Below are positions 40,801-53,936 of a stretch of 64,000 nt of DNA, piece by piece. The notes beneath the pieces were generated by a model. The model was not told the origin of the DNA. It made no database searches and was given only the letters and a program-made list of their open reading frames with translations. Each line of letters starts with the position of its first letter. Position 1 is the first letter of the stretch. The DNA is from Temnothorax longispinosus. Its lineage: Eukaryota > Arthropoda > Insecta > Hymenoptera > Formicidae. Where the stretch lies: assembly GCF_030848805.1 (NCBI RefSeq), contig NC_092361.1, positions 16,885,406-16,949,405 of the forward strand, in the 5' to 3' direction. Both the position numbers and the translations under genes were made by a program.

Positions 40801-43800
40801 TTATTTTATTATTTATATATGTATGTATATCTCAATGTATAGCCAACAGAAATTATTTATGTAGGATGAACACACAGTAAAAAGATCTGTTTTAAGTTAA
40901 TTTAATTATTTTTGCCAATAAAAGTAAGTACCTAGTCGCAAATAAAATGAGCGAGGATAAAACGTATTCGCGGTGTCTTTCATCGGTATTCATTAGGCGA
41001 GTGCGAGCGGGCGAATCCTGCGGTAAACGTGCTTTATCTGTCGACGGAGCGCAACGAGGACCCCCCCGAGGCCTTTATTGGAGCATAATTCCGCTTAACA
41101 CACAGTACGATAGTTATTGCGGGCGGGACTTTCGGGGGGGGATGAAAGATCTTTAAGCCGCCGTTTCTCCGCCATGTGCCCTGACTCCTTCGCTCGTCCT
41201 GCCCCCCTTTCATACATCGTTGTATCGTAGGACAAACACTAGTCGTCGGGTCGCTAATAAACCCGACTTCGGGGGACGTGATTTACACCGTCGTCGTCGT
41301 CGTCGCTGCGAGAGAGAGGTAGAGAAAGAGTACAAGAGAGAGAAAGAGAAGATTGTGCACCAGCACAGTTTACACGCGCGTGTATATTTACGATCAGCTC
41401 CGACTACTGCCACGCACCTCCATATGTATAGGTATATACGTGTATGCACTCGGCTGTAACTCGAAAAAGTGCTCCGCAGCCGCTATTTGTTTTTCGGTTC
41501 ACTCGAGCCGCCGGTTATGATCATCGGCGCGATGTAATTATCCGCGCGTTAGCTTTGAGCGCTTGTATACAGGGTCCCATCCTACTCGATGATAAAACTT
41601 GCTCGCGTTATCGCGCGACGTTTCTAAAATGCTCTCGAATGTGGGTACAACAAAATGATCAGCGATCGTGATTCTCTCAGTTGATCGTGTGGGATAATCT
41701 ATAAATAATACAATAAGTAATTGACTAATTGACTTTGTAAGTTTTAAATCGGAACAAATGTTTCAATTAGAGTGTTCTAAAATAAAAACTCAATCTTTTA
41801 ATCCTGGTAAGTCCCAAGTGTTTCGCACAATCTGTATCATTTATTCATATAAATGAGAGAAGCAGTCGCAAATCACCCTTTCGCGATTTATCTTCCTCAT
41901 CTCGTTCGCTTGGCAGCGCGGCGCCTCGATGCGCGGCGATTAATTATTATTACACAGCGTCGTGTCATTACACGTGGATGCGATGTCCTCGATGTCCTCG
42001 ATGTCCATCGTTTTCGCTTCCGGTCACGTGGACACCGCGGGAAAAAGAGGGTCAAATGTGAAGGGCCACCCTCATTAGGCGCCGTATATCAGGACATTGG
42101 CGCGTGGCGGCGACGCGTAATTGCGCGCCTCACCTGAAGCATAACCCGTGGCGTGTCACTCGTGTGTTACATTCGTTACATGCCGGTTGCGCGTAACGCG
42201 AACGTGTTCGTGAGCATTAATTGCGTAGGACCGGCCGCCTAATTTATTTGCTTCTTCGTGTCCTTCCTCCCAGACGTGTGTAAACCACTCGCGACGGAAT
42301 CTTTTGAGTTTCCCACGCGACACGGGCACCACGGTCCTGTTTCATTTGCCCAGCACAAATATTTTGCCCGGCCGGCATCTCCCAGGTTACGCCGCGACGC
42401 CCTTACGCGAATACCGTGGAAAAAAGAGTAAAAACTGTGGGGGTGGAAGCATGAAAGCTCGAGATTGTTGTCTATACGGTAAATGCAAGCCAACCTTTCC
42501 CTTTTTCTCGCTCGGTTCTTGTCGATCAAATTATGAACTTAATAATATTGTTTACTTTGATTATATAAATTACGATTATAATTTATAAAATTGTAAAAAG
42601 TAATATATTATTATTTTAATATATTTAATTATAATTATCGGAAGTTAAAAATTAAAATACGTCGCTTGCTAATTAAGATACGTCTGGCCAATAACGATAT
42701 AATAACTATAATTGCCTTGTGTCAACAAAATTCTTTTTCCAACAAAAAATAGGTATTTTTTTTTTATCTAACTGTATTCTTAATGTCTTTCGTCGATATC
42801 TATCGTGTGCCGCACAAACCGCGGTTTCATAGTTACCGTCGTTCTGGCAAATGCCAGGAGTCTCTTTCCCGGAAAATTTGCCAACTCGATCGGCCGATAT
42901 ATTATTCAATCCCATCCCCAAACACTATAATTAACCAGAGTATCTTTGCGGAGTAACGATGACAGCACGGGGGACTGGTTACAAGCGAAAAAACGACGAG
43001 CGGAAAGTGGAGCTCGCTTGCCGGTGTCTCGCTTTAAATCGACGCGCGGATGTCTATGTATCTAACGCGAACAACTATGTATATTTGCCAGACATAAACG
43101 GAATGGCACAGTGGAGGCACCATGGGGTTGCTGCACCGGGTATCTATGCCGCGCCACTACCCTGTAATAATAGGCACTCAAATATTTCCCGATTAAATAT
43201 TTGATCTCGTTTTTATGCCATTTATTAAAAGCCACAAGTGAAACGCAAGCGCGCGGGTGCAATCGAAATTCGCTAGAGCGACGATTCTTTGATACAACGA
43301 CGTTTGACTACTAGAATTCAGATTAGGCCGTCATTGGCATTATGTAGGGCGTAGGACGTAAGGCATCCAGAGATTTAATACCAAATAATTTTATTTTCTG
43401 TATTTTATCGCGGTATTATAGTGCGATGTTCCCCTTCCCCCCCAATGTTTTAAGCATAGAATACATGTGCGTAATTACTTTTTGCGATAGTGAATTGCAC
43501 GTGAAAAATTAGATATATGCACGATATTAATGTGTAGCAAGTTCTATTTGTTGAACTTTAAAAACCGCCCACGCTGGTAAAAGGACGCGATTGGCATCTC
43601 TCGTCAGTGTAACTTCTTTCGCGATGAAGTCAAACGTTTCTATCGTCGTCATCTCTCTTTTTCCTCTCTCTTTACCTCTCTTCTCCGCTTCTCCTCGTCG
43701 TTTCTTTTTATAACTTTTTACCGTCGATGGCGTACGTCGTCCAATATCAATATTTTCATGCGCCGATGCGCATTTCGCACACATTCGTTAATTCGCGATT

Positions 43801-46800
43801 AAGTAAAAATTGCGATCGGTTGACCGGCGCGTTTTTTTCCTCCTTCACTTCTATATATGAGGTTATTTTTTTTACATTGGCATATTACCGTCCGCGATGG
43901 ATTCCACACTTTCTCTCTTCTTCTCTCTCGTGCTATCCGAGCCGAGGATTCTTTATGGTCAGAATCAGTCAATATATTCGGGACGATGAAGAAGGGAGTG
44001 AGGGATCCTCGGTAAAAGGGACGGCAGAGAAGGGGTGCAAAACGTTCGCAAAGGGGGAAACGGACGGGCGAAGGGAATAGAAAGTGGCGGCTAGAGACAC
44101 GAAGGTGGAGAAGTAGGAAGAACAGGAGAGAGAGATGGGTTGTACGATCGAGGGGGAGTGGCGCAAACATTTGCCTGCCGCCCGGTAAATTAAAAGCACA
44201 CAGAGAGGAGAGAGAATAGAAACGAGAGAGGAGAGTGAGTAAGTGAATGAACGAGCGAGCGAGGAACGGATCGTAGGTGGCCATCGTTTTCTCTCTGTTC
44301 CCCCTGCTCCATCCCACATCCTCCTTCTTCTTTTCCCCTCCAACCGTGTCATTCGCTCTTCTCCTTGCCCAAAAAGGTCCATGTGAATGAAGAGACTCGC
44401 TTCCTACGCGGATACTTTTCTTCCTCTCCGAACCAAAGCGTGAGCGCGCGGTTATTTTTGGGAACCGAGTTTTTGTACCTTCTCCCCTAAAGAATCTTCC
44501 TGTATTGTGATAATTTTTACATAAAACATGATATTGTTGATAGAGACTAACACAAACAAAGTAACTTTACGTAATGTTTCATAAATTGTGAGTATTGCTA
44601 AACAAGACGAAAAAGTAGAGGGCTAGTAAATAGTAATTAATTGACGAACGCGCAAATATAGGAAATGAGATGGTTTTGATAATATACATACCTCGATACA
44701 TACGTTTTAGTTTTTAGTATTATTTGAAATACCTGTTTTTCATAATCAGTTATTTATTCATTTTGTTTCCTATTTATATTGTATATAGTATTGTATTATT
44801 CTACATTACGAATGCATTCATGACAATCTAACTCTCTTATCTGTGCAACGTTCGGTTCTTGCTACTCAGCAACCGCGCGTGCAAACACCTCCGATCATTA
44901 TCCCGCTCATCGCGGCGCGTTAGTATGCTGACAAACTGTCGTGATCGGGTCGGAACGCCGGGAATCGAGTTCTCCGTGTTCTTATCGCGCGTCGTTACCC
45001 TCCTCATTCCACTTTGTCTCTCAATCGGGCCCTTTTATGATTCGTTTGGTTGCCGTCCTCCTGCACCTCCCGTCAAACGTTCCTCTCCCTCGGCTATGCA
45101 TGTCGTTTGCGGCGCGCATAGGGATAGAGCGGGATGGTAGCGCGAGCCTCTCTGTGTTGACAGGCAAATATTTGTCACGGCATACACCACCACCGTCAAC
45201 CACCTCCGCCACCGCCGCCGCAGCCCGCCGTCGTTGCCTCCGTCTTCGTCTCGTCAACGCGTCCATCGTGTTCGCCAACCCTTTTCCCGCTCTCCTCTCC
45301 CGCCACGAGTCGCGTTTTCGCGCGACGAACCTGAGGACGTTATACGCTCTGAAAGACGCGCTGAAAATTCCCCGGTAATGCAATGATGACGTTCCGCTTC
45401 GAGAACCCTGCGTCCTCCAGCCTTCGTACAGTCAGCTCGCACGTATTTCGAGACACGCATATCTCGAGACCTACATACTTTGAGATCTGAAAAAGAAGAG
45501 CTAAAATGAATCCTCGTCTGAAAACATTGATAATAATAAAGATAAAATGTTAAATATTTGTGCTATTTTCTATCTACTTTTTGTTATTATTATAAAAATG
45601 AGATATTTATAGATATTATTCACAGAGATAGAATCTTTATAAAGATAAATGTGCATTCTAAGATTAATTTCAGTATGTTCTATCTTTATACGAATTTGCA
45701 AGTCTGGAATATGTCTAAGTGACTTAAAAGTTGCATGAGGTGTGCAGCACGATGAATATTAAGTATATACGGAACCTGCCTCACAATGAAATACAATGAA
45801 TAAGGTCAGCGTGACCAAGCGTAACCACTTTAAAGCGGGAGGTTAAGTATCATTTTAAGTTTCCAGGTACGCTCGTGTGCTTATATCTACCTATACTTGA
45901 GCCAAGAAAGGCTGGCGCCACATGTAAATTCCGTCGCATTATACGCAAAGTTAATTAACATATATCAACAGTAATAATATTTTTTATGTAATTCATGTAT
46001 AAAGGTAATAACGATTCAAATTTTCTCTATGCAAGAAACCTCGAAATATGAAAACTTACATTGTGTATTTTCACTTTCGTAAAAAAATTTTATAACAAAA
46101 ATTCAGAGGACAGAGAAAAGAGGCAAAGAGATTCAATTCCTGTATTTGTTTAATAATGCTTTAAAGGTATAATTACATTTTTGTTGGAAAACTTTTTAAA
46201 ATAGAATTTTGCACACATAAGACAGAAGACTCTCTCTTACAACTATAGTTATAAAAAGTTATACGATTAGATAAGATTTTATGAAAGATAAAACGACACA
46301 ATTGTTTTCTGCCATTCTACCTATTTTATCTAATCTTTTCGCGGAATGTACGATTTACGAGATATTTTGGGACAACATGTACAACGTTGATCGAGATGAG
46401 AAATCGAGTGTTTGAGATCCATTATGATACTCCCGCGCAGCCGATAACAATATTGTGACAACGTGAAGTGTGTTTGACGGAAGGGTAAGCATTCGAATTA
46501 AGAACCAACTCAACCAACAAAATGACTTTTCGATGATCACCTATTGAAACACTCTTTCCTCCTCTCTTCTTCTTTCTCTATAATTGTATAGAAATAATTA
46601 ATTATTTAGCAGAGCGAGCAAATTAGAAATCTGAATTTCAGTTAACAATATAAATGAGTGAAGTATAATTCAATGATTTTGTTTTAAAAAGACACATAAA
46701 AAATTGTTTCAGATTATTATTATTAGAATTGTGTTGCTTAAGCAGACATGACTTATAAAATTAGCGGAATTTTTCCTTTATTTATTACATAAACAGATTT

Positions 46801-49800
46801 ACATGTAATATGTCAGCGTCGGAATCAAGTCAACAATTCGGAATCTAATCTAATTTTTCACGGTCGTCTCGCGCAGATCTCCGAGATTCGGAAACTGGAT
46901 CGAGTTTGATCGGGTTGGCGATATTCGACGGCGCTTTATCATTCGATTAGCGACTGTGTGACGGAAACTGGGGTAGAAAAAAGAGAATTCTACGGGTGGG
47001 AACGAAATGCAATTGAGTCTTTGTTGCGCTTTTGACCCCGAAGTCGACTAGACTGGCTAGTGTCTGCCCGTGTTTGTCCCGCGCAAACTTTGTTTTTGCA
47101 AATAGAACCACGTGTTCCTCCGTTCACCCTCTATCCCTCCCTGCTCTCCGTGCACTTCTACCCCTCTTCGCTTCGTTCTCTCTGTGTCCCTCTTCACCCT
47201 TTCTCTCTCTTTCTCTTTCCTTCTCTCTCTCTTCTTCCCTCTCACATCCTCCATCTCTGAATCCACACCCCTTTGCGCACACATGCGACAGGTGCCCGAC
47301 TGGTAAACTATAACAAAAAAGCAAGCTCATTCAGACGATTTGCGCACGATTGGCTTCGCTGTTTGATTAAGGAGTTTATCCGGCATCGGAATCCACGGCG
47401 ATTTCGCCGCTTCGGTGTTCGTTCTCGTTCGGGCTGGTTCTCGCGTGCGAAGCAGCTAATAAAATTCTCCTAATGTACACAGTACTGACTATTAATTTAC
47501 GAATGTTTATAAAGGATTAAATTGTGGGTAAAAAGATATCGCTACAAATAGTGTAAATCAATCCTCACGTACCAAAAATTGCAGAAATTGTATATAGTAA
47601 TATTGGTACTGTGTACTGTGTTTTCCGTAAAATAACATTAAAAGTGTAATAAATCACATAGTTATTTTATGATTAAATTATAAAACGGCAAAGCAGTAAA
47701 ATAGTCAATGAGATTTAATAACACGATTTAATGAAAAACTTCGAGTCAAACAGGAATGCTGTATACTCTTCAAACAGATTTCTTGTTTCCTTAAAATTCA
47801 TTGTGGATATGTCTGATGAGACCGAGACGCTGCGTCACGTGACTCGAAACATGTGTGGCACATACTAATTGAAGGGCCGGTCAGAAGCAACACGGTAGCG
47901 AGCCAGGCGATTAACACTTCCCGAAGACCACACGCATTTCGGGTTCCACGTATTAGAAAGCCGTTTTTGTGTGAGAAAAAGAGAGTTGGATTCGAATGTA
48001 CGAATTGAATGAAACACGATAGATGTATTATCAGATAATCGTTTATTAACGAGATCATGCGCGCGGACATTGCGACACAAATGATATAACGATGATACAT
48101 CTAAAGTTAACATGTCTGAAGTTTTACTTCTTTAGGCCGCAGATCGTAGACGTGTGATTTTATAAGAAATGATGAGAAAAAAAATTTTCTCCGAAAATTT
48201 CTCAGATTTATTAAGGTGAACCTTCGACTGATAGGTTCTCTCATTTATTGCCCACACGCGAATTTATAAACTACGGGGTTTTAGTATTGTTATTTGTACA
48301 AACTATACACACCTCGCGCGAGCGCGCAAAAGGATCGTGCCGAGGATGGCAACGACAGGGAAGATGTGAAAAAGCGACGACTTTCGGAAGTTCATGAAAG
48401 TTCGTTTACACAACTCTTTCCCTCGCTGCGATGCATTATGCTCTCGAGACGTAGTGACCTGAAATCTTCGACCTCTGCCGCTCTTCTCGAGGGAACAGCA
48501 ACGCGTCTCGTTATTCAGGTGTGCTTTCTATAGGTTTGCGTTATACAACGTGTTTCGAAAATCGTGTATAGAGAATGGTGAGATTTTCTATTATTAGCAA
48601 ACGCGTAAGATTTCAGAAAGTGTTTCTGCTCTTTGGCAAAAATACCGCTTTCGAAGCGCCAAAAGGTTTACGTAGCAATATCGTATAACAATAACTTGTT
48701 CTTGTAGGTAAACAGAATTATTTCATAATTGTCATCATTATCTATGATTATATCGAAACCATAGGTATCCTAGATTTCAAACAAAGAAGGAAACTATATT
48801 ATATATATGTCGAAAGTTTGCGAGATATGTGTAAGAACTTCTCTAAGAATTATGAAAAACTAATATTAAATGTGCATATAGACAGAAAAGCTTATGCAGT
48901 TTAATTACTAGACAAACATAAGAAAATCTACAATATATTATATATTTTGTCTCACTATGTATATAAATATTAATTTTATTTAAAGAACTTATTTGTTCTC
49001 AAATAATTTTGCCGCAAATACTTATTGTTTTATCATATATAGATAAACTTTGCCAACGCAGGCTGAAATCAGCAAGCTTGGCTTGTAATAAAATTTATGT
49101 ATTATTGCACGGTTGTTGTCTAATTTTCGCGCAAACGCGAAAAGAGAAAATACGGTTCGAGAGTTCGATTTAACTGATACGAAACGTGCATCTCGAGACT
49201 GGTGTCATTTTCTACCCGGTATGCTGTCCGGCCGACTACTTCTTCTGATGGAGTGCTTCGTCCGCGCGCGCAATCCCGAAGTGCACTCGAGGCCGAGTCG
49301 AGAGAGACCTCTCTACATGGGTGGTCCATTCTTCTTACGCATGCATTATATAAGTCTTGTAAAGTTCACACTAAGGACAACAGAAGCCGGCCAGACGATA
49401 GGATTCGTTAATTGTACCCGGTGACCGACCCGAGAAGAATGCGGGGAATGAGTTCAATCCAGAAATGCGACAGAAATTGAGATTTCGTTGTTACGTACGT
49501 CTATGAACCATTAAATATTAATATGACGCGCTTAACGAGGAAAGGCAGTAATTTTTGCTTCGAGATACATTTGCATTCACCAATAAGACACGAATCTGAA
49601 TTGCGAACGTAAGAAATTCTTTGGAAAAAATACGGTTAATCCCCGTAGCAATGGTATAAAAATTACTTTTGGAACACTCTATACATGGCGTGCAATTCAG
49701 ACGAATACAGAATCCGTCGGTTGTGGTCATAACTGATGCTCTAAAGCATGACTTGAGAATATAAGAGATACATATGCTCAGAATCGGTTACCATACGAAG

Positions 49801-50884
49801 TTGTCACGTTCGTTGCTACTGATATGGTGATTTGTCATCTTCCCACGCTGGGATCGTGGGTAATAAAATTACATACATAAACCCTGCAAATTTCTTTCTT
49901 TCCTTCTCTTTCTCTATTTTAATTTTTGTAAATTGTACGTTAAAAGAGGTATGTCGAGAGACTGAAGTTTTATAATAAAAAGTATTTATAATCAGTTTTT
50001 TCAAATCTTAATCTAAGTTTTACTTACAAGAAAATTTATTATTTACTTTTTGCTTTAGAAAATGCTTATTGCGCACATAGAAATTAATTTATAAAGAAAC
50101 AAAAGGAAAGAATAAACCCGAAGATTATTTGAAGAGCTTTGTTATCTTAAATTGTGTGATAGTTCGCTGTAAAATTAAAAAAGGAATTACATTTTACCGT
50201 ACTTTTTATTCGCCAAAGTGACGCAAAAATATGTGTGACTAGGCGTGAAAATAACAGTTCATAAGCAGGATTAATCCTCTTTCAAAAATGGTCCAGAGCA
50301 ATATGGCCGATTCATCATGGTGTGTCCTGTTCACTCTCCTCTTTTGGACTTTGGACAATGTACACGTGGGATCTAGAATTCTGGGAGAGAGCGGGGAGAC
50401 ATTGCCTGTATTTTGAAGATAAGGACAGACCCTATATCGTAACGCTGACAAGCCCGACCCTTTCAGTACGATCAGATTTATCTCGCTTGCCCTTTAGGTT
50501 TCGCTTCATCTTCACCCTCTCATTGGAATTTCACACGGCCACGGTCCATCCCGTGCAGATGTAAAATATGAGACGCTTATATAATTGATGACAAATCTCG
50601 ATTTAAATATTAGACAATTTATAATTCATTCCAGAATTCAGAGAATTGACTTCTATTTATAATTTTATATACCTATCACATACTTTGACATTCTAGTGAT
50701 GACTAAAAATTTGTTCAAAGTCTGAACCGTGATTGCACATACTTTGACATATAATTTATATTCTCTTTTAGGTATATACATATATTTCAAATGTTTAAAT
50801 GTTTTCCACATTGTAGAATACATACAATTATAAAAATAAAACTTTGATTTGAATTACAGATTGTATAAAGTAATTTATTTAAAG
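36909..50884. other. Non-coding DNA, 14 kb
   Basis: AT-rich DNA with CpG-rich patches near 38,000-38,530, 41,900-42,240, 44,860-45,480 and 46,880-47,300. GA/TC repeats occur at ~37,797-37,822, 40,195-40,225, 43,650-43,700, 44,120-44,245 and 47,195-47,250. A small inverted repeat (GTACACAGTAC, 47,475-47,485 and 47,606-47,616) and a 15-bp direct repeat (50,677-50,691 and 50,736-50,750) are visible. No protein similarity or RNA gene was recognised. Confidence 0.4.
45803..45817. promoter_or_regulatory. Candidate nuclear-receptor IR3 site
   Basis: AGGTCA-GCG-TGACCA is an almost exact inverted repeat of the AGGTCA half-site with a three-base spacer. This is the arrangement bound by steroid-type receptors. 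A site this short can occur by chance, and no promoter is evident nearby. Confidence 0.25.
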
Positions 50885-51420
50885 CAGAGCTGGGATTTAG
50901 TTGCATATTTCGGGCTGATTTTGTTAACGCCTACTATTTCCCATTTTGCCACTCATGCCATAGCGTAACATAGATATTGCAATGTAGCATAGATATTGCA
51001 CACAATTTTTTAAGACCGCTTAAAATTGCGGATAGTTTTTTAAGACCGCTTAAAAACGTGAGCGGTTTTTTTGAAAACGCATAAATGGGCGTTTTTTTTT
51101 TCAATACGCTTAACATACGCCGGAGTTTTTTTTAAAGCGCGTAAGAAACTCCAGCGTTTTTTTTTTTTAAGCGCTTAAAGTTGTCTAGTTAAGACTTTCA
51201 CAATTAATAAATTGAAAGTTTTCTGCTATTAATAATTAACCAGATATTTCATATTGATTAATATGATTACATTTCTGTACATTATAGTACGAGCGCTCGT
51301 GAGTTGAAATATCCCGCGTTGTGTTTACACGCGTTTGCGGCTCGCGTTGTTAAGACAACGGCGTCGACAACGAAATCGGCCCGAAATGGGGATTTCGTTT
51401 AAATTTAAGTTCCAGCTCTG
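50885..51420. mobile_element. Non-autonomous hAT-like element, 536 bp
   Basis: The ends are CAGAGCTGG...CCAGCTCTG, extended on the inside by a matching ATTTCGGGC-GATTT-GTT block on both sides. The element is flanked by ATTTAAAG (50877-50884) and ATTTAAAA (51421-51428), an 8-bp duplication with one mismatch. The CAG-type terminus and 8-bp duplication are those of the hAT superfamily. No transposase is encoded. The interior holds a T-rich tandem repeat and, near the right end, a CpG-rich GTTGTTAAGACAACGGCG segment. Confidence 0.85.
51006..51182. repeat. Degenerate ~30-bp tandem repeat inside the hAT-like element
   Basis: About six units of a T-run followed by a short palindrome are seen. The first two carry TTTTTTAAGACCGCTTAAAA exactly 30 bp apart. 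Later units have GAAAACGC, AATACGCTT, AAGCGCGT and AAGCGCTT in the same place. Such repeats near hAT termini are often transposase-binding sites; that role here is inferred. Confidence 0.75.
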
Positions 51421-53936
51421 ATTTAAAACACACTTGTTGTATCATGTCATTGTATCCAGCTAAATAAGTAGTATGTTTTTAAGTATATTGTAGCTACTAT
51501 ATACCGGTTATTAATTTATATAAACATTAAAAAGAAGTTTTCATATTTTTGACTAACAATATAGATTTTTTGATATAATTTTGTTGCTGAAAATTAAATG
51601 AAATATTGATTTTACTTTAGAGTAAATATTTTATATATGAAATATTAGTTTACGCAGATTGATTTTTATTAAAATTTTGTTTCATTATAAATGTTTAGAG
51701 AAAAACTAACAATTATTATAGTAATAGTATATATGTATACATAAAATGGAAGCTCGAGCTCGAATTTTTTTTTATTAAACTAAAAAAAGAAACATATAAA
51801 GAGCTCGAGCATTTACTAAACAGTAGAGTCATCTGGTAGATTTTATAAGAGATAGTTCAGGACGAATAATATGCCGTCAGTTTTGTATATCTCGAAGTTA
51901 ACGATTGACGATAATTACGAAATAAAGATAATTAACTTATTAGAAAATACTGTGAATGTATAGAAATATAAATATATATTATTTTGGCTATTTATTATTA
52001 TGCAGTAACCCTAGATCCGTAAAAATTTAGCTATAACTTTCACCAAGATATCTCAGAAGCTTGTTACAACACAATTTAATCATTTAAGATATGAGAACGA
52101 TTGTATTCATATTAAGTTTTTTTATATTAATACTTTTTATATGCACAAGATGCTTAAATATTTTTCGTAACGTCTTTATGTATTCTTCTTTAATATTAAA
52201 AATTCTTCTAAATTTCCTTATTGACAAAACGAATTATTATCAGTCGGCAAATTCAATAGATGTTCGATCGCAATAGCGTTACTCTATAGATAATATTCTT
52301 TCGTTTCACATTTTGTACCTTGAATCAATAATCATTGCACCACTAACGTTGTTATCCTTAGTCGATCACCTTAGTCGACTTGTTTTTATTATATTATCGA
52401 TCCTTTTTTAATTTATATATTAATTTATAAATCGATACAAAATTATGGTTATCTGGGTATATGTGATACTGACAGCGGATAATCTGAAATAAAAACAAAA
52501 CTTTAAAAATTTCATTTGGCGGCAATTTAATTTGTAAAATTAAATTGCAAAATATTGTAAAATTAAACGCAAAATTCTAAATCTATACATATATGTTGCA
52601 AATATTATATAATAAAGTTTAAATAACGAATCTAAAATTAATAAGTAAATTGATAATTAAATTAAGTTAATGCATTTTATACTTTTACATAATTGCAATA
52701 TTTTTAAAGTATCATTTTATGATTATTTTTAATGGTTTTTTGTACAAGGATATTATTATTAAATATTATTGTTGAAGATAACAAAACCTATCTGATTTAC
52801 TTTAACAGTTATAATCATATATACATTTGTATAATACATATATTCTATATACTGTATTTTGTATTTACTTACTATATTTTCGATATGTTGTGATAAACTT
52901 TTATTGCACTTCTTTAACATATACAATTTTCATTTTAAGCAAATAATTTCTCTTTAGATGGTCTGGGATGATGTATACATAGATGTAGGTAGAGACAGGA
53001 CACTGCAGGATTTAATAGATGTTAATTTATTGTGATTAATATTGTTCTCTTAACACTATATCTTTTTTAATCTTTCAACACGTATTTCCTTACAATGTAT
53101 TCTAATGATTTTATCTATATCTTTAAACAACCACTTTCTTCTTTTGCTTTAACAAAAGCGACCGATTCGGCAATTTAATCAATGAATGTCGGGATGAAAC
53201 ATTCAACTGTACTTCGTGACTGCAATAAATAAAATATTTAAGCTACGTCTGCATCAAGATTTCATAACCCGTAATTGATAGTTTGCTGACATTGTGCGAC
53301 ATAACGTTGAACTGTAAGCCACAGTTTGGCATAAAAGTATAGCAGAGCACGACATCATGTATAAGATATGTATTTTAAAACTGTTGCGTGTGCGAAAACA
53401 TCGTTCTGCGTGGGGACGCAAAACTGCAAGTTTTATGCCACGATAATAATATAGTTGTCGACTGCATAGACGGAAGTCGCAGATAAAAAATTGAATTGCG
53501 AAAATATAGACTTTTTTATGGTCAGTTAAATCTTCTTATTTGTCTACATTTGTGCTACAAAGAATTATATTCGTCGTATATTGCAGTGCTCAATACACCT
53601 GTATTTTTTAACTACCGATAATCAAAAGACACTAAATTAAAAACTATCACCGTTCTTTTATTTTACAATTAGTTTCTTTTTAACGAAAATTTAATTATGC
53701 ATTATTATTTTACAGTTATTTAATATATGTATGTAATTTGCTAACTGAAAATTATGTTTTTGTAAATTATAATAAACATTTTATTTATGATGAAATAATC
53801 AGAATCTTTCTATGATATCGAAAGTAATATTTAAAAAAAATAAAAAAATATATATGAAACTTATATAATACAAGAACGTTTTGTATAATAAAATCTTTGC
53901 CTTATAACGTTACTGGGCACGACAAGTAAAAAAGAA
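51421..53936. other. AT-rich spacer upstream of the receptor cluster
   Basis: Strongly AT-rich DNA with a 10-bp GCTCGAGCTC/GAGCTCGAGC inverted repeat (51,750-51,810) and a perfect hairpin at 52,522-52,548. A 61-codon ATG frame at 52,091-52,276 begins with a hydrophobic, signal-peptide-like stretch, but no homology or splice context supports it. No further receptor exons were found. Confidence 0.5.
52522..52548. repeat. Perfect 12-bp hairpin
   Basis: GCAATTTAATTT, loop GTA, then the exact reverse complement. In such AT-rich DNA this may be chance or a MITE relic. Confidence 0.65.

Noticed and set aside
1..52000. Conserved insect microRNAs (let-7, bantam, miR-1, miR-2, miR-8, miR-9, miR-10, miR-124 and similar)
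   Set aside because: Mature sequences were looked for by eye on the + strand and not found; a covariance-model search would be needed to exclude them.
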